Assembly: GCA_903813345.2 (NCBI GenBank)
Contig: CAIIXF020000009.1
Coordinates: 11,774,030-11,838,029 of the forward strand
Source: Owenia fusiformis
Taxonomy: Eukaryota; Annelida; Polychaeta; Sabellida; Oweniidae
Length of the DNA: 64,000 nucleotides
Reading direction: 5' to 3'
Shown here: positions 24,829 through 36,600 of the stretch, one piece after another
Layout of the letters: each line of letters starts with the position of its first letter
How positions within the stretch are numbered: the first letter of the stretch is position 1
Made by a program: the position numbers and the translations under genes
Notes under the pieces: model-generated
The model's database searches: none
The model's input: only the letters and a program-made list of their open reading frames with translations
What the model was told of the DNA's origin: nothing

Positions 24829-24936
24829 GCCTCCGTCCGTCCGTCCGTCCGTCCGTCCGTCCGTCCGTACGTACGTCCGTACGTACGTCCGTCCGTCCGT
24901 CCGTCCGTCCGTCCGTCTGTCCGTCCGTCCGTCCGG
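24829..24936. repeat. (CCGT)n microsatellite
   Basis: About 26 tetranucleotides with TACG interruptions, lying just inside the left inverted repeat of the element 24791-26432. The open frames here (poly-Arg/Pro/Ser/Val on one strand, poly-Thr/Asp/Gly/Arg on the other) are by-products. Confidence 0.95.
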
Positions 24937-25109
24937 GCAATAACTCAAATACCGTTGGCCCGATTTTGATCATATTTTGTACACATATACCCTATGGGGC
25001 AAGAAGTTCTGCTCGAAAGCCGATTTTCAAAATGGCCGCTCATTTCAAAATGGCGGCCATTTTAGTGTCGATATTACAGTAATTTAGGTGCAATATGTAA
25101 AACTGTAAT

Positions 25110-26215
25110 AGCAATATGTTTTAAATGTAAAAAAATTATAAAGGACATTAATAAAGCTACAAATGTAGATATTAAAGAAGCACATGGCAGCCATCTTGAA
25201 AAATGGTGGCCTTTACTCGTTATTTTACGATTTTTACTGTAACTCGAAAAGTAGTGGAGCGATTTTGTTCATATTTGGTATGTGAATACTATAAGCATTG
25301 GACACTGTCTAAAGACATTTTTGGTAGAAGGCGGCCATTTTGAAAAATGGCCGCCATTTTAACGTATTTTACTATAACTCGAAAAGTAGTGGAGCGATTT
25401 TGTTCATATTTGGTATGTAAATACTATAAGCATGGCACACTGTCCTATGATACTTTTGGTAGAAGGCGGCCATTTTGAAAAAAAATTTGAAAAATGGCCA
25501 CAATTTTAACATATTTTACTATAACTCGAAAAGTAGTGAAGCGATTTTGTTCATATTTGGTATGTGAATACTATAAGCATGACACACTGTCCAATGACAA
25601 TTTTGGTAGAAGGTGGCCATTTTGAAAAATGGCCGCCATTTTAAGGTATTTTACTATAACTCGAAAAGGAGTGGAGCGATTTTGTTTATATTTGGTATGT
25701 GAATACTAAAAGCATGGTACACTGTCTAATGACACTTTTGGTAGAAGGTGGCCATTTTGAAAAATGGCCCCATTTTAACGTAATTCACTATAACTTTAAA
25801 AGTAGTGGAGCGATTTTGTTCATATTTGGTATGTTTCATATTTTATATGTGAATACTATAAGCATGGCACACTGTCTAATGACACTTTGGGTAGTAGGCG
25901 GCCATTTTGAAAAATGGCCACCATTTTTACGTTTTTTACTATAACTTGAAAAGTAGTGAAGCGATTTTGTTCATATTTGATATGTGAATACTTATGAGCC
26001 TTGCATACTGTCTCATGACACTTCAGATAGTAGGCGGCCATTTTAAAAAATGGCTGTTATTTTTACATTTTTTACTATAACTCGAAAAGTAATGGAGCGA
26101 TTTTGTTCATATTTGATATGTGAATACTTTAAGCATGGCACATTGGCTCATAAATCTTTGGGGAGTAGTCGGCCATTTTGAAAAATGGCCACCATTTTTA
26201 TGTGTGTTATTTTAC
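25110..26215. repeat. Tandem array, unit about 135 bp
   Basis: The marker GTGGAGCGATTTTGTTCATA recurs at 25254, 25389, 25536, 25671, 25805, 25956 and 26092, with spacings of 134-151 bp. Each unit also carries a GGCCATTTTGAAAAATGGCC palindrome. This is the core of the HINE-like element. Such cores are known to seed satellite arrays in bivalves. Confidence 0.9.
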
Positions 26216-26565
26216 AAGTACATTTGTGTGATTTTTCAAAAATTTTATAGGTGGCTACTTAAAAGCATATTATTTCTTCTGATGACAACTTGGCTAGTGA
26301 GCAACCATTTTGAAAATGGTGGCCTTTCTGGTGTGTTGTTTTATGATATTTGCTATATATTTCGTTTGTAAAAATGCCAGTCATTTCTGTTCGATGGGAT
26401 TCGCTACGCTTTGGCGTTGCCGTTGTTCTGGTTGATTTTGTTCGCAAAAGTATGTGTTTTCTGTTGTATGTGGAAAAGTGGAGGACGAAAGGTTTTCAAA
26501 ATTCATTAAAATAGGGCTAATTTACGCCATTCGCCTATTTTCAAGCACAGCAACACGTATATTTT

Positions 26566-27370
26566 TAATTCATAAGCTCAAATATCGCTAAATGGTGTGC
26601 TCAATGTTATGTCAATGGGAAAAAATATTTTTTTGAAGTGTAAAATACGAGATATAAACTGAGTACAGCTTAACATAATGAAAGCCTATGAAAGAAGGGA
26701 ACCTAGAAGGCTAGCTTCAAAATTTGGACACCAAAATCCCTAGGTCAAAATCTAGGTAAAATTTTCTCAGAAATCCGAATCTGCAAACCAAATTTCAATC
26801 CAACTCCCGGTTCGGAAGTTTTGGCGTTTTGAAATCTCGAAAAACCAATATGACGATATCCCTGTGCTAAGTCAATGGGAAAAATGAAAATACATGAATT
26901 GAAAAATACCAGATACAGACTGGATTCAAATAAAATTAGAGATGAACTACAATAGTTAGAGGACCAATAAAGCTAACCTAATTCAAAATTTGGACACTTG
27001 AATGCCAAGGTCAAAAATTAGGTCAAATCTATGATTTTTCTTGTTTTTACTATCTTGACACTGCACTTAAATATTTCTTTTTGAAATTTAGTATACAGAT
27101 AGCCAAGAGTATGCTAATAGTGTCAGCATTTTGCCGTCAAAAGGTATTTTGACCTAGTTTTGAAATAAAATGCCCAGAAAGTAGGTCAACAAAAAAATCT
27201 TCATATTTATTGTTTGAGGAGTCAAAATAATGGTAAATTCTCTCAGAATTCCAAATCTGAAAACCGAATTGTAATCAGACTACCGGTTTAGATTACACGC
27301 CATTTTGAAATTTCGAAAAAATCAATATATCATGGTAACGTGGTAGAAAGTCAGAAGAACCGAAGAAGAT
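26566..27370. repeat. Diverged tandem repeat, unit about 260 bp
   Basis: Blocks around GTCAATGGGAAAAA (about 26613 and 26872) and TTTTGAAATYTCGAAAAA (about 26830 and 27308) recur with similar flanks, indicating two to three old tandem units. No coding signal. Confidence 0.5.
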
Positions 27371-27389
27371 ATTGAAAAATCAATCCATG

Positions 27390-27605
27390 TATCTATTTAT
27401 TGATCCATTAATTAATTATTTATCTGTTTATTGATCTATTTAATTATCTATTTGATTACCTATTTTATCTATTTATTTTTCTCTATATATATATCTATTT
27501 ATTTATTTTTTATTGATATATTTATCAATTTATTCATCTTATTATTTATTTATTTATCTACTTATTCATTTATTTATCTATCTATCTACTAGCTTTATCT
27601 ATTCA
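27390..27605. repeat. (TATTTATC)n low-complexity tract
   Basis: A/T-rich imperfect microsatellite made of TTTATTTATC and TATCTATT words. Confidence 0.9.
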
Positions 27606-28044
27606 TTAATTATCTATAAACTAAAAACAAATCTGTTATCTGGAGTCTGAAATTGAACTTGTTCAATTTCTAAAGTCTAGTTATGAATTATTCCAATGAC
27701 TAATTAATCTTATTCTTATAAATTAATATTATTAAGTTTTTTTTAAGATCAAATGAACCAATAGTTTTCACAATCTTCAAAAATTTAGCACAGTGGGTCT
27801 TGATTACTATCGGTAAAAACAATACATCGAATGCCAATCGTTTTAACATTTATTGCCACACATATACAATGCTTGCTCTTGTTTTCATCTCACCAAAAAA
27901 ACATTTTCAATATTTAAAATGTATGCCAATTCGAAAATTTCTTCCATCATCATTTACTATTTAAGCCCAAGTTAATTTTGTGATGATACACTTCCACCGA
28001 AGAAAACTTATTTCGCATATCCACAAAGGACAAATAGAATACTA

Positions 28045-28918
28045 CAATCCCCTCCATAAGTTTGGCAACCTTTTTTCCCCCATTGAACTACGTGTTAAAG
28101 CCTCTTTACCTTTGAATTTTTATTTACTTAACCTGCGATGAAAATACTTATACTATTGATGGAAACGTAATTTGACTCTAATTCCAATACCTCCAAATTT
28201 TCTCAATTTTTTTCCTCAATTACAGTAGGTCGAAAATTGATGATGAATTTGATGAATTTTTGAGAATCGACATTTCCATGTTAACCAAAGGGAAATGGTA
28301 GATTTGCCGCAAGTCATATGACAGAATATCCATCCATCCGAGTCCTTGCAAAAAATACGAGTTAGGCAGGTAATTGAATTTGCTAACTATTTAACAAAAA
28401 ATTGATATGTTTCTTCTGGTTCAACAAAGTTATAGGGCTTTAAAGTCAAAATTGTTTTTCAAAAAACCTCTCCCATTGAAATAACACAGGAGGCGAAAAA
28501 TTCTTTTCAAAAATGACCTTGAAGCGCTGTAACTTTAATATTCATCAAATAAACTAAACACTTAGTGTTCAAAAAAGTTAGACAATTCAATTTTCTATAT
28601 GAAAATATTTTTTGCTGAATCTTTTACTGAAAAGATATCCTGATTTCTGATTTGCCCCGAACCCTCCATTTCCCATTGGATTACATGGGAATGACGATTT
28701 TCAAAAATTTATCAAATTTATCATCAATTTTTCGACCTATTGTAATTGAGGAAAAAATTGAGAAAATTTGGAGGTATTGGAAATAAAGTCAAGTTACGTT
28801 TCCATTAATATTATAAGTTATTTCATCGCCGGTTAAGTAAATAGAAATTCAAACGTAAAGAGGCTTTAACACGTAGGTCAATGGAGAAAAAAGGTTGCCA
28901 AACTTATGGAGGGAGTGT
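28045..28918. mobile_element. Foldback element with 260-bp arms
   Basis: The arms 28045-28306 and about 28670-28918 are near-perfect inverted copies beginning TCCCCTCCATAAGTTTGG. A further single-arm copy lies at 62765-63087, with matching central sequence (GGCAATTGAATTTGCTAAC). That shows this is a mobile family and not a chance palindrome. There is no coding capacity. The small frame at 28849-29031 falls on an arm. Confidence 0.75.
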
Positions 28919-29039
28919 AAAATATGGGAAAGTAAACCGCAATTGTTGTATTTTTGGTGTTCACTAAGCGTAAGTATTGACACTAGGTCTCCCTTATCTA
29001 CATTTTTTACCAATTTTTCTAGATTTTGCACATATTATC

Positions 29040-30410
29040 TGGCCTGAAATAATGAGTGCACAAATTTCACGCCTCAAGAATGAAAATAGCTAATTTTATC
29101 ATGTACATTTTGATTTGGTAACATGGCCCTTGACACAGAAAATATGACGTCACATTTTACATTAATTAGGAATCTTTAATCCTGAGCATACCCCTTCTGC
29201 AAACGATATAATATTTAATATTTTGATATAAGATAAGATATTTCACTTTTTGTGATTTTATAACATGGGGTCTTTGGGAAGTCTCCCCGTAAAAGAAGTC
29301 ACATTTTCAAAAAGTTTATAAACAATTTAACAACTAAATAGTTAAAGAACAATAAATTGCATGTTTTCGTTTTCCCCATCGTTCTTTCATCATTTTGTCT
29401 GGGTCATCTTGACTTATAGCAACTAGTTCGGGTTGTATGTGTTTGTAATTAGAGGCCGATGAATATGTTATTAACTCTATAGTACCCCTAGTATACTGAG
29501 TATATTGTATGATTGTGTAGTATAGTGTAAAACCAGGGACCCAGTGAAGGCTTAAATACCGTCAATAATATAGAGTAAAGTATTAACAGATGTTTCATAG
29601 TGATAGAGATTTAGCGTTTATGGACTAATTGATCATATGCATTATATTTTCTAATATCTAATTCACAGAGAGCGAAACTGAGTAACGTCCTTGTTGCATT
29701 GTATAAACGTCCTGGTTGTTTAAGTGAGGGAATTTATTGGAACCGCTGGGCATAAATATGCTTGTGACAGACTAGCTTTCCAGTAACCAGAGCTTACGTC
29801 TACTCATTGTTAAAGATAAATGGAATACAAATCGACCACTTTCTAGGTAGAAATGATGAAAAATGGAAATATTACCATTCTCTGTCGGCGGAAGTCCTTA
29901 TATTTTGTGGGCCGGGGTTTATAACTTTTGTATATTTTTGTTCAACATTATACGTATTTAGCCACACAAACTTTAAACGGTATTCTGCTGTTCGAACCTA
30001 TTTATTTTCATTTTCCTTATCAAACATGTATTTCTTTTCTATTCAAACTGTTCGGCATTCGCATCTTTTACAGGCTTTGCAAGAATTGAAGTAATCTGCA
30101 TGATCTGTCCCATGGAAGCGTTGATTGAATCAGCATGGGTGTAGTAATACATCATAGCGCGCATGCTCAGATTACCGAATTTGTCGAACTGTTTGAATAT
30201 AAAAATGGTTTCCTAAGTACAATGTTGATCACTTTTGGAAGATTTTGGTTGGAACTTTTTTTGTATCATTTTGGTTGTCATTGGCTTTGGTGCCATTGGT
30301 TTTAACCTTTTGATAGAAAATTGAATGAAGTATACTTCATATAGTTTTGATTTTTTTTGTTTCAACCATTTTGAATGTTGAAAATTGGGGTACCATTGAT
30401 CTTCGAATCT
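29040..30410. other. Non-coding stretch 3' of P450 copy 1 with repeat fragments
   Basis: About 29235-29325 is an inverted counterpart of 53320-53415, sharing AAAATGTGACTTCTT and ATTTCACTTTTTGTGATTTT. About 29390-29480 belongs to the CTGGGTCATCTTGACTTATA dispersed repeat also found at 37655 and 38185. The 29807-30094 frame (+) has one or two hydrophobic runs but no recognisable family. Confidence 0.45.
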
Positions 30411-30413
30411 GAA

Positions 30414-30624
30414 TCAAGTGCGCAAAATTGCTCGCACTTTATAACTATTTGGTCGTAACACAATTCCAATCATAAAGCCCCTTGGGTCACATGATGGACA
30501 TCTGGTGCCCTCTTGTGGAAGAAAATCAAACTTCTGCAGCACCGCAGTAAAGAAGAGGAATAATCTCGCACGAGCTAACTGTTCACCAATACAAACACGT
30601 CTTCCTGCGCCAAATGGCATCAGC
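30414..30624 (-). CDS. P450 copy 1, exon 7 (heme-binding)
   Basis: 211 nt encoding the heme loop (FGAGRRVCIG), the L-helix (EQLARARLFLFF) and the C-terminus, stop at 30414. Acceptor CTGTTATAG. Confidence 0.92.
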
Positions 30625-33600
30625 CTATAACAGATGAATGTCAAGTTAAGTAACAGCAAGAACGTAGTTTTTTGAATATGTCAATTTTTATCAGCTATGA
30701 TAATGTCGAGTCAACTATGATTATGTCAAGTAGAATCAGATGCAAGCATCTCATCTTACATCTTTCTTTGATCGACTGGAATAACATCACCGTTTTTGTC
30801 AAGGAAACGTTCTGGTTTAAATATCCATGGATCAGCAAAGTGTCGCTCGTCGTGGTGAAGTCCAAACAAATTCATCCAAATCTGGATATAGAGCATGCAC
30901 ATATTGTAGTAAAACTATAGCAATACTTAAAATGAAGTAGTCACCATCATTGTACAATCTTTGTTGCCTTATTGAAATATGTTAAAGCACAAACTCAGTT
31001 TATACTTGTACCTGGGTATCCTTTGGAATAAAATACTCTCCTAATGATGTATCCTTCGTGGCTTTGTGTGGCGCTGCAAGCGGGACGTTGGAGGTATAGC
31101 GCAATGTTTCTAAGATGAAAGCATCAACGTATGGAAGGTTGTGTCTGTCGTCTAATGTGGGAAACCTAATAATAGAATATATAGGAGGCAGTTGACAGAT
31201 CTTTATGATAATTTCACATCTTACTGGTCTGTTCAAACAGAATGTATTTTCGAGGATAAAACTACCATGTATGATCCTTGGGAATTGTCAAATTATGATT
31301 TTGTTGATGCATAAATTACCGTAGCTGTTTTGCAGTCAGAATCTATTTGTAAGGATAAACTAGCATGTATGATTCTCCTTAGGACTTTTCAAATTATGAT
31401 TTCGCTTGTGCATAATAACTGTTTTAACAATCAGAATATATTTTGGAAGATTAAACTAGCATATATGATTTTCAGTTAAAATGCATATTAGAGTGAAATA
31501 GAATATTATATATATCAACGGATTAAAGATAAAAGTGGGACTAACAGAAATAATTCTCGTTTACCTTTCTCTCCCAAGCTTGGCGTCGATAGACATTTGG
31601 ATTTTCTTTTGAATATCCGGATAGTTCATCAATATAAGAATCCCTGTTTCAATGATGCTCTCTGTTGTTGTGATGCCTATTATAAAAAATAACGTCTACA
31701 TTTATATTCGCTCGAGCTGACTGATAAAGGTTATTACAACTAAATTTTTTATACACCACATACGGTACTTGGACCACTATTATTTATTCTTTACATAAAT
31801 GATCTGCCTTTTGTTGCCCCTAATCTAAAATTTATTATGTTTGCTGATGACACCAATCTTCTTGATAGTGATTATGATTTAAATGAACTTATGACTAGAA
31901 CTAATGCAAACTTGAATTCAATAGATGACTGGATAAAAGCAAACAAACTTTCACTTAATATTGGCAAAACCAATGCTATTCTATTTGGACCCCAAAAAAA
32001 TCAAACAAATCTGAATCTTAAAATACGCAATGAGAACATAAATTTCCGGGAAAAAATTGACTTTCTTGGAATTATTATTGATAAAAACTTGAAATTTAAA
32101 GAGCACGTAAAATCTGTTGAAACAAAGATTTCTCGCGTCATTGGTTCTCTTTATCACATTAAACATCTACTTCAAATAGACAGTTTCAAAACAATTTACT
32201 ACTCATTGATACACTCTCAATTAAATTATTGCAACATAATCTGGGGTAACACATTTAAATCATTTTATGATCGTCTACATAAACTGCAGAAACAATTCTT
32301 AAGGCTAGCTTTAAATAAGGATAGACTTTCTCACTCCGCTCCCCTATTTAAAGATCTTAGAATATTAAATATTTTTGATGTCAACAGATATTGTACTGGT
32401 CAGTTCATGTACAAAATCTTTAATAAGCACCCCAGTCTTCCAAAAAATCTATTTCAAGACTTGTTTGATATCAACATTTATATTCATCATCATTACACAA
32501 GACAATTACATTATTTTCATATCCCTAAATGCTCCAAACTTTCCCTTCGCTATCTGGGTCCTAATCTTTGGAATGCTCTACCACATGATATTAAAAAATG
32601 CTCCACTCTAAATATTTTCAAATCTTCATATAAAAAACTACTCATCTATCGATAATGTATAATACCAATTTCATACTATACTGTTGATTTTATACTGGTA
32701 CCTATTTTTGTAACATTTTTACATTGTACATCCTTAGATTAATTGTTAATACCATTTTATATACCTACATGTAACATAATATAAGTGTTTTCTTTTATAT
32801 GTAGTCTAGTTGTCATTTTAATGATTTCTGTTAAACCGCAACATATACCCACTAGGGTGTCTAGCGGCTTGTTTTTATAGTGTATATTATATAAGAATTA
32901 TGAAATAAAAAATTGAATTGAAATCATTTAAATTGAAATTGAAATCATTTACATCCTCTGTATACAATCGGCCTCATGTGAGCTTTTGCACGATTCAGTT
33001 ATTCATTATGGATGCTATTATGAGTCTGATCGGTTGTTCATATTGCTGTGAAATGACATGGTAGAATATATCTGCAAAGTTGTATACCTGCGTGTAGAAG
33101 ATTCTGTATCATCATTCGAACATTGGTATCAGTGATGGTTGGGTCGTTCTCTTGCGATACTAGTAACCAATCGACCATACCCCGGATCCTGCCTTTCTCC
33201 ATCGTATCCTAAAATGTATATGTGACCCAACAAGAATGATTTTTAGGGATGGAAAATTGTAACAGAACACAGTCAGTAAAAGAAAAAGAGTACACCAGTG
33301 ATATGAAAAACAAAACCAAACTATCCCAATCATAATCTAACGTTAAAAGAAACAATTATCATAATTAATAAAACAAAGGGACATTTCATTCATACAAAAG
33401 TATTTGCCATTCAATGTTGAAGAAAATTAATTACCAATACAATAGACAATACTGTTAATGATTTTATAGATATACCTTTGAGACGAGAATCCATCTATCA
33501 TACAGCTCATTTCGAATAGTAATGAAATGCTCTATTGTTTTGTACGTACTGTTCCCAAAGAACCGAAGCCAAGGGAAATAATCAAGCTCCATTCCTTTCC

Positions 33601-36600
33601 CTACTCCAACTGCTCTTACGATAGTTTCATCCAGCTCTGCAATAGTCTTGATCTCATCTTCGTCTCTCATAGCCTCTCCAAATAACTGAGAACAATGATA
33701 GTGTCGATAATGATAATTTGGGATCTTATTTGTAATTATTTATTAATATTAATTAATTAATTATTTGTTAATAAAATATTTCAATTTTGAATAATTTTAA
33801 GTATTTTCCGAAAATGCCAGAAAAACGATAAAATATCACATTTATAGACGTGTCGCAAAAAGGTGGCGCATTTGTTTTTTAAGGGTATCGCGTGAATGTA
33901 ACTTTGATTCCCCGGATTATAAGATAATATTCTAATTAAAGTTATATATCATTTTAAAGCTGTTTCGATGAAGATTTTAGATCAACTACACTCCGTTCAC
34001 ATTTTTTGCGCGTTCGTTTTTAAAAAAGAGTTTTAAACATCTGGCAAATATCCCATGTTGACACGTTACATTTTGAATTATTTTTCGTCTTTAAACGCTC
34101 ATAACTCAAACAATATATGACTATTATACTTATTTTTCGTCTTGATAAAGATAGATGGAAGTTTTATTTCAAAGGATGAATTTTAGTAAGCGTCCCATAT
34201 TGTGACGTCATAGAGTCTGAAAAATAGAATCTGTTGACAGCGACCTTTTTTGCTCATTTTTTGGTACCTTCAACTTTTCAGGTGTACATTAAACAAAAAA
34301 TACGAGATCAATTTTTAATAAATCATACATGATTATTTTGCTCCTAAACTCTAGTTTATTAATAAATAGTTGATTTTGTTCACAAAAGTATGTGTTTTCT
34401 GTTGTATGTGGAAAAGTGGAGGACGAAAGGTTTTCAAAATTCATTAAAATAGGGCTAATTTACGCCATTCGCCTATTTTCAAGCACAGCAACATGTATAT
34501 TTATTTCACCTAAAATATCAATTGATTCGTGTTTTATGATGCTCCTAGCCCATTAACAATATATATATGATATCAGAGTTATTCGTCTAAAATGTTTTGA
34601 GATAAAGAGGTAAATGTGGAGGACGAAAGGATTTTCATGTGTGTACATTTTTCTCAAAAACGTCACATTCTATCATGTTAAAAGCGAGGATCCTCTGGAT
34701 TACGCCACAAAATGTGTAACAATGCGTGCGCGAGCTTTTTGCTACACGTCATACTGAGATAACAGCATTGAATTTCCACTCTATGCAGACTGTGCTATTC
34801 GAAAACAAGCGGTGTGGAAATCATGTGCGCAAGATGCGGTCGATATTAACGGTCATTATTGAATTTGATTTCGTGATGTTTCACCAACTAAGGCATGTTG
34901 GGTACTCAATCATATTCATACATCTGAACAGGTTCCCTAATAAAATGGAAATTGTGTGAATAGGCGTGTAGTTCGTTCTATAGCAACACATCAAGCAATA
35001 ATAGTATCTTCAAAATGCAAATAATTGCATCTGTTTCACAGCACAGACAACATTCATTCAGTATTAGTGATCGAGATGACCAATCAATACAAATTATATT
35101 TGCATTTTGAATGTTGAAAGATTTCTGTGTGTTTTTATGCAAAGTGGGAAACATTAAAAAAGATGTGCTACCTCTAAACAAGTGGTGCGGATATCCACGG
35201 ATATCCGTAAAGTGACGGATATTTATACCGTGTGTTCTGAGGTAGGACATATCCGTTAAATGTTTCCAGTTTTTTAAAAATGCACACAGAAAGTTTATGA
35301 CTTTCAAAATGTAAAAATAATTTTATCGATTGGTCATCTCGATCACCAATACTCAATGAAGGCTGTAAACTGTAATAAACCAGCAATTTCAAATTCTTTG
35401 ATATGGAGCAAGGATGAATGATTAGTTTGTTGTTAAAGAATGAAGAATACAACTATAGACAGCCTTGCGCACATGATATCTGCACCGCTTGTTTTCGTAT
35501 AGCACAGTCTGTATAGTGTGATCTCGCCCTACTTAAATGCATTCTATCTCAGTATTTAAAGGCACGTACATTAATTCAGAACCAGAGACCTCATATTTAT
35601 TGAGATATCGCTGCTTTCCGTTTCAAAAATTGATGTTCATCAGTCAAATTCAATGTGATGTTCTTCGATCAAATTTTTTAAATACATTATCTTGGATACT
35701 AATCTGCATGTTATTTTGTGTTGTTATAAATCATTTGCTTCTAGGTGTTTTATGATTCTTTCTTAACCGAGATTGCACTTCTATTTGATCTATTAAAAAT
35801 GGTGTGACGTAGCCAACGTGCTGAAGACAATGTTTATGCTATAAATCAAGCAATAATGGACTACACGATCTGTAATAAATACTTAAAAGTGACGTTATTA
35901 TTACAAAATTAATGGCATTGCTGGTTTTGGAAAACAAGTTTCCATACGTTAGATAATAAAGTTTGAATGGGGGGGGGGGGTGTATGGAAGCAGGGGATGT
36001 AACATGTATTTCAGGCGGATGAAATTTACACGAATTCATGTATAAAAAATCAATATTGCAGATTTGTTCAAATTTCTTGCAGAAATAAACTACCCCTCCC
36101 CTCCGTTAATTTCATAGATCATAGGGCGTGATTATTATGTCCCTTGCTTACCACCTTCGTTTCTCCGAATTCTCATCAGCTAGTTTCCGAATATAACTCG
36201 TCGTTGTGATGTTTTACTCGATGCGAACATATTCCTTACATCTTCCTTTATCTTGATGTGAAATAAAACGTTATAATATCGGTTAACACGCCAGAAATCG
36301 ACATATTATTATTCGGAGCGTTTTTAGATAATTTTGAAACCGCTCATTTGTCTGTTGATTTGACCAATCAGCGACCATGTCAATTCTTAATACAGATTTT
36401 AATTATAGACATATATCTTCTCTGAACCCTGGGTGTTTCTCCCTCTTGAATTCACTATTATCTAATTCTGAAATGTCATGATGTTATCATAAATCACTTT
36501 TTAAGTAAGTTGAAAGTCTTTGTGTACTTTTTCGTATTAGGACATCATAACATTTTGATAACGCGTATATGACTTAAATAAGAATTGTCTATGCTTAAAC

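Larger units (their letters stand above)
24791..26432. mobile_element. HINE/Pearl-like element with 135-bp tandem core and (CCGT)n
   Basis: A second copy of the host repeat at 34361-34380 gives the empty site (AATAAATAGTTGATTTTG), so the insertion ends are known to within three bases. No target duplication is needed, as expected for Helentron insertion between T and T. Features in order are: a 12-bp inverted repeat ATCCCATCGAAC (24793-24804), a (CCGT)n tract, a core of at least seven tandem units of about 135 bp, the partner GTTCGATGGGAT (26389-26400), a small 3' hairpin (ACGC-TTTG-GCGT), then the end. Subterminal inverted repeats with a 3' hairpin outside the right one match published HINE anatomy. 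There is no coding capacity; the frames in the repeat are not credible. Confidence 0.8.

Noticed and set aside
24829-24936. CRISPR-like array
   Set aside because: It is a simple tetranucleotide microsatellite without spacers, in animal nuclear DNA.
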